A stretch of 64,000 nt of DNA from Anastatus disparis. Taxonomy: Eukaryota; Arthropoda; Insecta; Hymenoptera; Eupelmidae. The stretch spans positions 1,926,501-1,990,500 of the forward strand of contig JAFFSR010000353.1 in assembly GCA_017163975.1 (NCBI GenBank), in the 5' to 3' direction. Made by a program: the position numbers and the translations under genes. Below, piece by piece: positions 23,756 through 34,690 of the stretch. Position 1 is the stretch's first letter; each line of letters starts with the position of its first letter. The notes under the pieces were generated by a model. That model saw only the letters and a program-made list of their open reading frames with translations. It made no database searches and was not told where the DNA came from.

Positions 23756-24231
23756 TTAATCATCATGTAATCACTATTCATCATCAAGAATAATAAAAAA
23801 TTTAGTCGTTATACAATTTACGTGAATAATTTGTATTGAAATAATTTGTATTGTTATAATATCTATCATTTTGTATGCTTGATTTAGAGCACTGCCACTT
23901 CGTTAAGTATTTGGTTTTTATCATACACTTCGTGTAAGAGTGTATCTTTCACATACTTTTCTATAAAAACTTCTTTGAATGATTTTAATTATTTGCATTC
24001 GTTTCAGATGTGTGTACGTATACAAGTGGGTATTTAAACAAATAACAATTAAATAATTCCGTAAAATTTTTTTGCCAATATTTTTCTATTACACGATCAA
24101 TCAGTAGCTACTTTGCTTTAAGTGGGTAAAAGAATTAAGATCTTGTCTTAATTGGTTGCATTGTTCACATCCTAGCTTTAATTAGAAGGATTAAAGTAAA
24201 GTTAATTCGTCTATCAGACCTTTGCCACATA

Positions 24232-25299
24232 ATGCCAGATCATACCTCCAATGGAATAGTAGATATTATTCTTGTGCTTGGAGAATGCCATGGTAATTAT
24301 TTACAAGCAGCAACGTTATATCGTAATCGTTTCCCCGATAAAAGACACCCAAACGATTGTACCATTGCGAGACTTGTAGAGCGTCAACGTCAACGATCAG
24401 TCGGTCCGCGACAAAGAGCAAGAACTAATGTTCCAGAAAGGGATGATCCTCAAGTGCTCGCAGTGTTAGGTATGGTAGCCATTGACCCCCGTGTTAGTAC
24501 TCAAGGAATTAAAAGACAATTAGGTATTCCAAAATTCACGATGCACCAAATATTGAAAGTTCACAAATTCCATCCTTACCACATAACATTGACACAACAA
24601 TTGCAATGTAGGGACTTCGAACGAAGGCGTCAATTTTGTGCTTGGGCACAAAGAATGATACAACAAGATCCAGAATTTTTTAATTACGTCTTATTTAGTG
24701 ATGAAGCCACTTTTCATAATACTGGTCAACTTAACAGGCATAATTGCCATTACTGGTCTGTCCAAAATCTTCACTGGCATCAAGAAGTAAATCATCAGCA
24801 ACGTTGAAGTTTGATCGTTGGGAGCGGTATTATAAATGGATACTTGATTGGACCCTATTACTTCGACGGAAACGTGAATGGACGCAACTATTTACACTTT
24901 TTAAGAAATGATTTACCGGGATTACTCAAAAATGTGGAACTATACACGAGACTCCGCATGTGGTTTCAGCATGATGGTGCACCTGCTCATTTTTCCAGGA
25001 TTGTTCGTCGATATTTCAACATCAAATTTACTAATCAATGGATAGGACGTGGTGGACCTAAAGAATGGTGCCTGAGATCTCCAGATTCGACAAGCTTAAA
25101 CTTTTTTCTATGGGGTTATCTTAACAATATAGTCTATGCTAAAGCACCGACCACAAGAGAAAATATGATGCAACGCATAACAACCGCATGTCGCAACATT
25201 CCAAGAAATGTTCTTTTAGCCACCATTCAAAGTTTTCAAAATCGAATTCAGTTATGTCTTGATAATAATGGTCAATTGTTTGAACATTTCTTTAGATAA
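24232..25299 (+). pseudogene. DD41D IS630/Tc1/mariner transposase, one stop, D-to-N change
   Basis: 355 codons from ATG. The N-terminal third is helix-turn-helix-like (DCTIARLVERQRQR; STQGIKRQLGIPKFTMHQIL). The catalytic core has FSDEATF (Asp157), FQHDGAPAHF and RSPDSTSLNFFLWG. Forty-one residues separate the second Asp from the third position, giving the DD41D spacing of the rosa-like IS630/Tc1/mariner group. The third catalytic residue, normally Asp before FFLWG, is Asn here, and TGA at 24805-24807 replaces a Trp codon. The frame is otherwise open across both halves, so inactivation looks recent. The enzyme would cut at the TIRs and insert at TA; this copy should be dead. Confidence 0.93.
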
Positions 25300-25350
25300 A
25301 TTTACTTATCGAGTTACCTTTAATATGACGTCAGATACCTTTTCCTAAGG

Positions 25351-27510
25351 ACAACCACCACCTTGCCTTAAGTGGCTGGGACAACGACCACCTTGCCTTA
25401 AGTGGCTGGGACTACCACCACCATGCCCTAAGTGGCTGGGACAACCACCACCTTGCCTTCAGTGGCTGGTACTACCATGTCCTTGCCTTGAGTGGCTAGG
25501 ACTACCATGTTCTTGCCTTAAGTAGCTGGGACTACCATGTCCTTGCCTTAAGTGGCTGGGACAACCACCACCTTGCCTCAAGTGGCTGGGACAACCACCA
25601 CCTTGCCTTAAGTGGCTGGGACTACCAGTACCTTGCCTTAAGTGGCTGGGACTACCATGTTCTTGCCTTAAGTGGCTGGGACTACCATGTCCTTGTCTTG
25701 AGTGGCTGGGACTACCATGTTCTTGCCTTATGTGGCTGGGACTACCATGTCCTTGCCTTAAGTGGCTGGGACTACCATGTTCTTGCCTTAAGTAGCTGGG
25801 ACTACCACCACCTTGCCTTAAGTGGCTGGGACAACCACCACCTTGCCTTAAGTGGCTGGGACTACCATGTCCTTGTCTTGAGTGGCTGGGACTACCATGT
25901 TCTTGCCTTAAGTGGCTGGGACTACCATGTCCTTGCCTTAAGTGTCTGGGACTACCATGTTCTTGCCTTAAGTAGCTGGGACTACCACCACCTTGCCTTA
26001 AGTGGCTGGGACAACCACCACCTTGCCTCAAGTGGCTGGGACAACCACCACCTTGCCTTAAGTGGCTGGGACTACCAGTACCTTGCCTTAAGTGGCTGGG
26101 ACTACCATGTTCTTGCCTTAAGTGGCTGGGACTACCATGTCCTTGTCTTGAGTGGCTGGGACTACCATGTTCTTGCCTTAAGTGGCTGGGACTACCATGT
26201 CCTTTCCTTAAGTGGCTGGGACTACCATGTTCTTGCCTTATGTGGCTGGGACTACCATGTCCTTGCCTTAAGTGGCTGGGACTACCATGTTCTTGCCTTA
26301 AGTAGCTGGGACTACCACCACCTTGCCTTAAGTGGCTGGGACAACCACCACCTTGCCTTAAGTGGCTGGGACTACCATGTCCTTGTCTTGAGTGGCTGGG
26401 ACTACCATGTTCTTGCCTTAAGTGGCTGGGACTACCATGTCCTTGCCTTAAGTGTCTGGGACTACCATGTTCTTGCCTTAAGTAGCTGGGACTACCACCA
26501 CCTTGCCTTAAGTGGCTGGGACAACCACCACCTTGCCTCAAGTGGCTGGGACAACCACCACCTTGCCTTAAGTGGCTGGGACTACCAGTACCTTGCCTTA
26601 AGTGGCTGGGACTACCATGTTCTTGCCTTAAGTGGCTGGGACTACCATGTCCTTGTCTTGAGTGGCTGGGACTACCATGTTCTTGCCTTAAGTAGCTGGG
26701 ACTACCATGTCCTTGCCTTAAGTGGCTGGGACAACCACCACCTTGCCTCAAGTGGCTGGGACAACCACCACCTTGCCTTAAGTGGCTGGGACTACCAGTA
26801 CCTTGCCTTAAGTGGCTGGGACTACCATGTTCTTGCCTTAAGTGGCTGGGACTACCATGTCCTTGTCTTGAGTGGCTGGGACTACCATGTTCTTGCCTTA
26901 TGTGGCTGGGACTACCATGTCCTTGCCTTAAGTGGCTGGGACTACCATGTTCTTGCCTTAAGTAGCTGGGACTACCACCACCTTGCCTTAAGTGGCTGGG
27001 ACAACCACCACCTTGCCTTAAGTGGCTGGGACTACCATGTCCTTGTCTTGAGTGGCTGGGACTACCATGTTCTTGCCTTAAGTGGCTGGGACTACCATGT
27101 CCTTGCCTTAAGTGTCTGGGACTACCATGTTCTTGCCTTAAGTAGCTGGGACTACCACCACCTTGCCTTAAGTGGCTGGGACAACCACCACCTTGCCTCA
27201 AGTGGCTGGGACAACCACCACCTTGCCTTAAGTGGCTGGGACTACCAGTACCTTGCCTTAAGTGGCTGGGACTACCATGTTCTTGCCTTAAGTGGCTGGG
27301 ACTACCATGTCCTTGTCTTGAGTGGCTGGGACTACCATGTTCTTGCCTCAAGTGGCTGGGACTACCATGTCCTTTCCTTAAGTGGCTGGGACTACCATGT
27401 TTTTGCCTTAAGTAGCTGGGACTACCACCACCTTGCCTTAAGTGGCTGGGACAACCACCACCTTGCCTTAAGTGGCTGGGACTACCATGTCCTTGCATTA
27501 AGTGACTGAT
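25351..27510. repeat. 30-bp minisatellite, 72 units, higher-order structure
   Basis: Perfect 30-bp phasing of units such as ACTACCATGT..TTGCCTTAAG. Variable positions define types ACCACCACC, CATGTTC, CATGTCC and CAGTACC. Private variants recur: AGTGTCTGGG at 25921, 26431 and 27091, and CTTATGTGG at 25711, 26221 and 26881. These give higher-order periods of 510 and 660 bp (17 and 22 units). The unit is also the inner part of both TIRs, so the array is an expanded piece of the right TIR. Confidence 0.97.
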
Positions 27511-27929
27511 GTAACCACGACCTTAGTTAGAGTTGGGACAACAACGATATTACCTTAAGTTCAGTATTAGCTGGTCACCTCTGGATCCTGCAGCTTTATT
27601 GCCCTTTTTCAAAAGTATCTGCATTTTTGGAAGTGTTTGTTCGCGTTTAGTGATTTTGATCTGGAGTTTGACCTTGACCATGACCTTGACCAAGGACAGA
27701 TTTGAACGTAAAATTTTCCACTCTTTCCATTTTCGAGGTCAAAAGTAAGGGTTCCTATTTGAAAAAATCGATTTGCCCTTTAAATAACCTTGACCCTTGA
27801 CCTCAAGGTCGTGGCCAATGTCATCCTCAGTTGGCATCCTCTGAACTCTACAACTTCTGTATTTAAAGTTTTTTTCTATCTTCCATATTTTTGGAGACAT
27901 GCTCATCCGTTATTTAAAATGGGACACTG
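27490..27929 (-). repeat. Right TIR of the DD41D element
   Basis: Inverse of 22951-23610. From the array outward: ACCACGACCTTAGTTAGAGT, GACAACAACGATATTACCTT, CTCTGGATCCTGCAG, then the AAGGTCA cluster and the terminal CCGTTATTTAAAATGGGAC. Confidence 0.88.
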
Positions 27930-28012
27930 TATATATATATACATACATATATATATATGTATATATATATACATACATATATATATGTATATATATATAT
28001 ATATAAATATAA
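27930..28012. repeat. TA/TATACATA microsatellite
   Basis: Low-complexity (TA)n interspersed with CATACA, directly outside the element's right TA target. The same kind of sequence (CATACATATATATATA) precedes the left end, so the element went into a TA-rich microsatellite. Confidence 0.9.
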
Positions 28013-28410
28013 GTATGTGTTGGTTTGATTTCTGGGATTTAAGGAAAATCACAACAGTAACAAAATTTTACTAAAGAAATAATCATCCTTATTGGTCAAT
28101 TTTTAATATTAAACCTTTTGTGAACGCGACTTAATGTTTTTTCAGCTAATAAGGAATCATTTACTAAAGAAATATTCATTCTTTAGCTTAATTTTCTATT
28201 TTTTGGCTATTGTGAATTCGACTTAAATTACCAGAAAGTCAACTTATATATACCGGTTTTCTGGGACGTCCCGGAAAGTGTATAAATATATTAGAAATCC
28301 CAGAAAATCAACTTATTTATCCCCGCGGTTACCGGAAAATCCACCAATATATATTTATATGTAGATATATTTAAAGCAATATAATATAATCAAGTATTAT
28401 TTTCTTGCAG

Positions 28411-28642
28411 GATCGCTATCTTTGCTGGAGATGTTTACCCCGTAGAGATAATGTGTCATTTACCGATAGTATGCGAAAGTAAACAAATACCATATTGTTA
28501 TACACCATCAAGGCAAGATATCGGCACAGCACTTGGAGTCAAAAGGGGTAGTTTAATGGTTCTCATAAAAAAACATTCTGATTTCAAAGAACTGTTTGAC
28601 GAAATAAGAATCTCTCTAGAATCACTATCAACTTCTGTATAA
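28411..28642 (+). CDS. NHP2: NHP2 (H/ACA snoRNP subunit), last exon
   Basis: The exon begins after TTTTCTTGCAG and reads [53 protein letters not shown] and a C-terminal [12 protein letters not shown] tail to the stop at 28640-28642. This is the C-terminal half of the L7Ae/Nhp2 RNA-binding fold. NHP2 has the same order: FAGD, P-E-x-x-CHLP-x-CE, PY-Y-PS, D-G-A-G-KR. The protein binds H/ACA snoRNAs with dyskerin, NOP10 and GAR1 for pseudouridylation, in nucleolus and Cajal bodies. NHP2L1/15.5K, the close paralogue, fits less well at the CHLP and PS-x-x-D segments. The reading frame is open and conserved. I found no upstream NHP2 exon within the window, so it is either the 3' end of a gene with a very long intron or a duplicated exon. 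Confidence 0.88.
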
Positions 28643-29184
28643 ATATAATTTCCGATTAAATTTGTTCAATTTTCCTTATTGATATCATGAATACTTTTAT
28701 TGACAAAATATCTAAGAGCTTTGTAAATGTTTTTAATTTATATTACCTTGAAAAATTTACACTCATTTAATTTACATTTAACACAACTTACATATCAGTA
28801 CCACCTTTAAAAAAAAATATTTATATATTTTTATGGTTTTTTTTACACCATCGTACTCAAGTGAAATGTTAGATGATATTCCCTTTTAGTCGTAGAGTAT
28901 GAAGTAAAGATTATTAAAAGCAATAATCGAATGGTTGAAATTATTCAGTAGTAGTAATGCTCCATCGAACAATGACTACCTTATAACTAATGCGCTAAAT
29001 ATTAGAAGTAATAGTTTGTACAATCAATGTTAACTTTTTGACTTTAAAAAAAACAATAAATTAAGAATATTTTCTTTTGGTTAAAATAAATTATATCCAT
29101 CTGTTTATTAATACCTAGTAGCTGTAAATTATCAGTGAATTGTATGGGAAAACAAATATTTTTTCACGGATTATTATTTTAACC
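28643..29184. other. Probable NHP2 3' UTR and AT-rich flank
   Basis: ATTAAA occurs shortly after the stop and could serve polyadenylation. No canonical AATAAA within the first 100 bp and no other feature seen. Confidence 0.45.
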
Positions 29185-29760
29185 CATTTCTTCCCAAGCG
29201 GCCATTTGATAAACAATTGGTTCTTTGTCTAAAAAATTTTCAAACAAAAAAATAATAACCAATGGCACTTTTCTAAGGTGAAATTGTCCGCTTTTTTCGA
29301 TTCTGAAGTCATAATTTTTAAATTTTCATTGAAAAATTTCTAAATGGCGGTTTATTCTAAACAAGCATGTCAAAATGTTAAAAAATGTATTTCTAATTTT
29401 TCATCATATATAAACCGCCATTTTTAAATTTTCCAATGGAAATTTCAAAGTCTTGGAGCATATATACTATGAAACAGGCATGCCGTGCTAAAAAGTGGTA
29501 GCAACTTTAAGTAGAGAGAAAAAAAAATTACATTAGCTGTTTTCTTTCTCTCTCACATCATTGTTAAAATAGCCACCACTTTTCCATATAACATGCTGCC
29601 TCCATGTATATATGCTCGAAGTTCGAAATTCTGATTTTAGAATCGGAACAGTGGACAATTTTACTTCAGAAAAGTGTTATAGGTTATTATAATTTTTTTT
29701 CGACAATTTTCCAGGCTGAAAACCAATTGACTATAAAGATTCCGCTTGGGAAAAAATGGG
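29185..29760. mobile_element. piggyBac-type MITE (TTAA / CCC...GGG)
   Basis: Ends CCCATTTCTTCCCAAGCGG and CCGCTTGGGAAAAAATGGG, flanked by TTAA (29181-29184, 29761-29764). TTAA duplication plus CCC/GGG termini is the piggyBac signature. Internally TTTAAATTTTYCATTG and ACCGCCATTT blocks are inverted about a centre near 29380. No ORF of note. Confidence 0.85.
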
Positions 29761-29764
29761 TTAA

Positions 29765-30413
29765 AAAGGTGCTCTCATTTTTTTTCAAGTTATCAAAACA
29801 CCCCAAAAAGTTGCTGAAACAAATATCTTTTACGATCATATTTAACATTTGAGAATTCGCCACTTTTTGACGTAAATAATCTATGACATGGGAAATGTCA
29901 ATATATAAATTTAATTTTGTTGATGGAATTTATTGTTGATTATAGATTTAATTAGCGCAGTTCTCCTTAAATACTCACTAATAAACACACCTTATTAATC
30001 AAACTGGATAAGTTTCGTATGTGAAAATGTAATAGATATTTGTTTAAATAATAGTTATCCTTACCAGTAAAGAGCATAGAAAATTAATATAGAATATTGC
30101 TAATAATATATTTATGAGTTGATTTTCATTAAGCAAAGCTCAAGAACTTAAAAGAAAAAGCTTTAATTTTTTTCAATTTTATCATTTTGCTGAAGTTTTA
30201 TAGGTTTCAAGCTAGCAACAGATGTCTGGCTCGCTGACGCTTGTTCTGTTTCATGTACTTATGTAAAACATGTTTCTTAATTTTTTTCATTTATAGAAAT
30301 AAGTTGATATCCTCAAGACATTAAAAACAGTTATGGAGTACTAATGGAAAGAGAAGTTCATGAAAATTAATTAATCATAGTTCTAGAGCTTTCAATCAGA
30401 CAAAATAAGCAAT
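29765..30413. other. AT-rich, no gene recognised
   Basis: Nothing beyond short compositional frames. Confidence 0.55.
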
Positions 30414-30801
30414 TTAAGAAGGGCCGAACGATCTGTCTTTGTCTAATAGCGTTTTTCATCATTTATGTAAACACTATCCGGTATAACAAGAAAAAAATAG
30501 CAGCCCCCGCTAGATATTAGTATAATAAGTAAATTTTGTAATAACAACCAAATTTTTTCACTGCGTAGTTTTTGAATAATTAGAGACCTACCAAAAAAAG
30601 ATAGGTTATATTCTAGATTGCTAGTAGGTCTCTAATTAGTCAAAAACTATGCGGTAAAAAATTTGGTTGTTGTTACAAAATTTACTGATTATACTAATAT
30701 CTAGCGGGGGCTGCTATTTTTTTCTTTTTATACCTGATAGTGTTTATATAAATGATGAAAAACGCTATTAGACAAAGACAGATAGTTCGGCCCCTTCTTA
30801 A
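30414..30801. mobile_element. TTAAGAAGGGGCCGAAC foldback MITE
   Basis: TTAA at 30414-30417 and 30798-30801. Arms of ~185 bp pair (GATCTGTCTTTGTCTAATAG, then CAGCCCCCGCTAGATATTAG) with a short loop near 30605. Same family as 18401-20280 and, by terminus, as 4223-4615. No coding capacity. Confidence 0.88.
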
Positions 30802-31916
30802 TGCCCTATGGCATGTAACATCCATATTTTCTTATACTATCTATATCGATCTATATATTTTACTATAGTAGTTTAATAATATCTATTAAGCTATCATATT
30901 CACTTCATAACCCCAAAATCAAAAGTACTTCATAATTTATTGCTAATTTGCTGCCACAGAATTAATTTTGTTGTGACAGCTGTTTTTGAGAAATAATCGA
31001 TATGCTAGCTTAAGATGATTAAGATAGCATAGTAACAACTTGCATCTTTTGATGTAATTATTATATTGAAATGAACTCAACGGCATATTTTATTGCTAAT
31101 TTATTGCTTAAGAGGAGGTGGAGTACATCCGTCCTTTTCTAATAAAAAAATTGATTTTTTTTAAACTAATAACACAGGCCCACAAAAAAAAATTTCTGTA
31201 CTTTTGACCAGACATACTTTTTCTTACGTATTTTTTGACGCTGAATTTAAATCCGCTATAAAAAAATAGCCTTCTACAAGATATTTTAAGGATAATGAGA
31301 AAAAACATCATTTTTTGAGGTTTTTTTCGGAATTATAAAGCAGAAATAAAATAATTCTGACTTCAGAATTGAATTCTACATGAAAAAATACGTCGAAAAC
31401 AATGTCTTGAATATTTTTTACAACTATTTTCTAACTCCTCATACGGAATTGAAAAGAATAAAAAACGAAAAAAGCCTACATTCGTTCTAAATTCGTTCGA
31501 AATCGATTGGAGTGTGATTCGATAACTTTATAACAGTTAATAAGCATTATAAATGGTATTCTGAAAGTTTTCGAGGTCGCTGATCATGAATTTGATGTCA
31601 GTTTTTTCAAAAGACCACTTCCAGGAGACGTGAACAAGTAACATATGGTATAAATTTAATAATTTTCTAGAAAATCTTTGTTTTAAATACCATTTTGACG
31701 GTTTTCTGTGACGTAATATATGAAAACAACATTAATTTAGAATGTTGTGTGTAAATTGGACTCAAAATTGATCATCAGTGACACTAGTAAGCCCCGGTGA
31801 GGTATTTTTAGTTAATTTTCAGATATTATTGATTTTCGCTTACGTACACGTTTTTCATCGAATGATCTAATCAAAAGGTTTCTAGCACGATTTTGTCCCC
31901 TCTTCAAAGTTGTACC

Positions 31917-32690
31917 TCATTTTATCATCCAGCAATAATCTGCCAACATATTTACGCCCCACCTTCTTTGAAATCTGCGTTCAAATTCTTTTAAGTCTTG
32001 GTGAAACCTTTCACCTTGCTCTTCACTAAAGTCACCGTTATTTTCAAAAAATTGATCAATACGAGAATCAGAAAAATGAAGTTTTAATCTCTTTACCGAT
32101 AGCAACATACTCTTCATCATTGTTTTCTTCACTTTTATCGGACTCGTAAGAATTCTCCTCATCTGTTGCGTTATCATTGTTGTCAGTTTCTTGTTCATTA
32201 ATTCAATTCGAAAAATCGTCATCCACATTTAGAGCGCCCAAACCTGTTGTAAAACTGTCTCGTGACTCTTTGTCCTCGGATGCTTTTACAAATACTTTTT
32301 GTGAAAAGTCGACGCTCTGAACGCTAGGAAAAACTATACTTTCTTTTTTAATTTTACTTATACCATCTATTTTTGTTAGACAAAAGTAACAATCGCTTTT
32401 ATCTTTTAGTTCTTTCCACTTTGTAGGTGTCGTAAACTTTAATTTGGCCTTTTTCTGATTTGAACTGACTGGATTCATTATTGTGTAACATGAGCCACAG
32501 ACTACATGAGGGACCAACATTTTGTCTTGCTGTGAAATATCATTATCAAAGCACATCCTATATGAATGGTTTATTGAATCTGTAATTTTTCTTCTGTTTT
32601 TGATCTCGATGTATAACGAACATACATAACAGAAGTTATCTGAATTACCTGTGCAATTATGATCAAATCGTTTGCTGGATGTCCCGGCAG
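31917..32690 (-). pseudogene. Repeat-family protein, N-terminus fused to C-terminal scrap
   Basis: Minus strand, from about 32690: FDHNCTGNSDNFCYVC, then KMLVPHVVCGSCYTIM and TPTKWKELKDKSDCYFCLTK, three C-x2-C clusters, then an acidic linker. A stop near 32205 interrupts the linker. After ...EEYVAIGKE the sequence jumps to ENNGDFSEEQGERFHQDLKE and ERRFQRRWGVNMLADYCW. The plus-strand copy at 33300-34690 shows that about 1 kb of the middle has been deleted here. From memory this belongs to a widespread family of uncharacterised insect, aphid and Hydra repeat proteins marked by CYFCLT near the N-terminus and GERFHQD...MLADYCW near the C-terminus. Its biochemical role is unknown to me. Confidence 0.72.
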
Positions 32691-33299
32691 AGTTTATTAA
32701 AGGTCAAAGGTTGTAATGTGCCATTAATGTAATGTAAACCCCACACGCTAGGAATCCTGTCCCGATCGCAGGTGAGTTTGCCGTCCTAGGGGAGATAATT
32801 CCCATGCATCCCCGGGCCTAATTATGAGAGCTTTCCAACTTTGACGAAGACAATGTCAACTGGTCGTCAGACACACTACGGCATCATCCTCACATCCTAG
32901 CACTCCCCTGCAAGACAGTGCGCCTTCGCTGGTTTCGTTACTACGATTAGTTGGACTAAACGAATCATTCTACACATTCCATTTTCAAGGCAGTTGTCAT
33001 CGTGGCCAACATAATCCGCAGCAACAGGTTTTTGTGAGTACCAATAAAGAGTACTAATACTTGCTTGAGATAAAATATCTCAAATACAAGTGACAATTGG
33101 GCTTTTCATAGCCAAATTTAAGCATTGGTTATACTCATAAAAATGAGGTAGCATATAATTTGGCACTAATCAAATTTTACAATTCCTACAACACAAAAAA
33201 ACAAAACGATAAAAGCGACTATTTTGTTTGACAAAAATAAATTGTAATGAAGTTTGTGAACAATATATATTCATGAAAAGCTTAGAAAGAGTCAAAAGA
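32691..33299. other. Element centre with GC-richer unknown block
   Basis: 32710-33020 is clearly GC-richer than its surroundings (GCATCCCCGGGCCTAATTAT, CTCCCCTGCAAGACAGTGCG). I find no ORF, tRNA fold or TIR in it. It could be part of an inserted short element or untranslated sequence. Confidence 0.5.
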
Positions 33300-34690
33300 T
33301 ATTGATGACTATTTGTGAAATTAAATTAATGTGCGAGAAACTGACAACAATGATGACGCAACAGATGAGGAGGTTTCTTCCTCTCAACAATAATAAAGAG
33401 TATGTTCCTATTGGTAAAAAGCGAACTACAATAATAAAGAGTATGTTCCTATCGGTAAAGAGCGAACTTTTGAAAAATATGGTCAAGAAAGTCTCAATGA
33501 TTTGATGAGAAAGATAGGTTTATCGAAAGAACAATTAAAATTATTAGCTCAAGACTTGAAGGGGAGAAATATGTTGACAAAAGGTACTAAAATAAGTATA
33601 TATCGCAATCGAGAAGATAGCTTCCGTAAATACTTCAAGAAAGATTCAAATCTAGTATACTGCACCAATGTAAAACGACTTATAGATGAATTTAAACCAA
33701 ACGTTTACAAACCTGAGAATTGGCGGCTATTTATTGATTCATCAAAGCGCGGCCTTAAAGCTGTTCTTCTTTACATCACAAACAAGTATGCTCCTATATC
33801 GTTAGCACATTCAACTGTACTGAAAGAAGAGTATTCTAATCTTGAATTGGTCTTGACAAAAATAAACTACAAGGACCACAAATGGAAAATATGTGGGGAT
33901 TTAAAAATTCTATCTATGATACTAGGACAACAATTTGGATTCATTAAGTATCTATATTATTTGTGTATATTAGATAGTAGAAATAGAACAGATCACTGCT
34001 AAAAAAATTTGGCCACCAAGAGAGTCATTTGAACCTGAAAAACAGAATATTCTTAAAAAACCACTCGTGGATCCGTCCAAAATTTTAATACCTCCTCTGC
34101 AAATAAAGCTTGGGTTGATGAAAAAATTTGCTAAGGCAAAGGACAAAGATGGCGAATGTTTTGAATACTGAGAAAAAGTATTTCATCAGAAATCAGATGC
34201 TAAATTAAACGAAGACATTTTTGACGGCCCTGAAACCCTTACTTTATTTAGAGATGCAAACTTTGTCAAAAGTTTGAATGATGTGGAAAAAACAGCATGG
34301 TCAAGCTTTAAAGAGGTGTCAACAAAATGTTTGGGTTACACAAAAGATGTGGATTACATAAATATTGTGAAAAGAATGGTACGTAATTTCCAGAAATTAA
34401 GCTGCCTAATGAACTTAGAACTTCATTTTCTTGATTGACGTATTGATCACTTTCCTGAAAATAACGGTGACTTAAGTGAAGAGCAAGGTGAAACGTTTCA
34501 CCAAGACTTAAAAGAATTTGAACGCAGATTTCAAAGAAGGTGGGGCATAAATATGTTGGCAGATTATTGCTGGATGATTAAAAGAGATACAACTTCGAAA
34601 AGGGGACAAAAACGTGCTAGAAACCTTTTGATTGGATCATTCGATGAAAAACGTGTACGTAAGCGAAAATCAATAATATCTGAAAATTAA
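33300..34690 (+). pseudogene. Repeat-family protein, middle and C-terminus
   Basis: Plus strand: linker (KEYVPIGKERTFEKYG), then LMRKIGLSKEQLKLLAQDLK, FRKYFKKDSNLVYCTNVKRL, FIDSSKRGLKAVLLYITNKY, then ILGQQFGFIKYLYYLCILDS. After a shift near 33998 it continues KIWPPRESFEPEKQNILKKP, LLVDP-type and IPPLQIKLGLMKKFAKAKDK blocks. In-frame stops occur near 34171 and 34437. The C-terminus is GERFHQD-like (here GETFHQDLKEFERRFQRRWG), then NMLADYCWMIKRDTT and a basic tail to TAA at 34688-34690. The order and length fit the repeat family described for the opposite arm, without its N-terminal cysteine clusters. The conserved acidic and His/Cys residues suggest an enzyme, but I cannot name a catalytic set. 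Confidence 0.75.

Larger units (their letters stand above)
22951..27929. mobile_element. DD41D Tc1/mariner-like element with minisatellite TIR
   Basis: The ends CAGGGCGTCCCATTTTAAAT and its complement (right end CAGTGTCCC) are flanked by TA (22949-22950, 27930-27931). TIR homology continues for several hundred bp on both sides, through CAAGGTCA-rich sequence and the first few 30-bp units. It encodes one broken transposase on the plus strand. 4979 bp, unusually long for this superfamily because the right TIR has expanded into a 2.2 kb tandem array. Confidence 0.9.

Noticed and set aside
25459..27509. 679- and 603-codon open frames as repeat-protein genes
   Set aside because: Both exist only because a 30-bp tandem unit has no stop in these frames. 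They overlap on opposite strands and lie within a transposon terminal repeat.
25351..27510. CRISPR array
   Set aside because: Units are contiguous 30-mers with no unique spacers, in a eukaryotic transposon.
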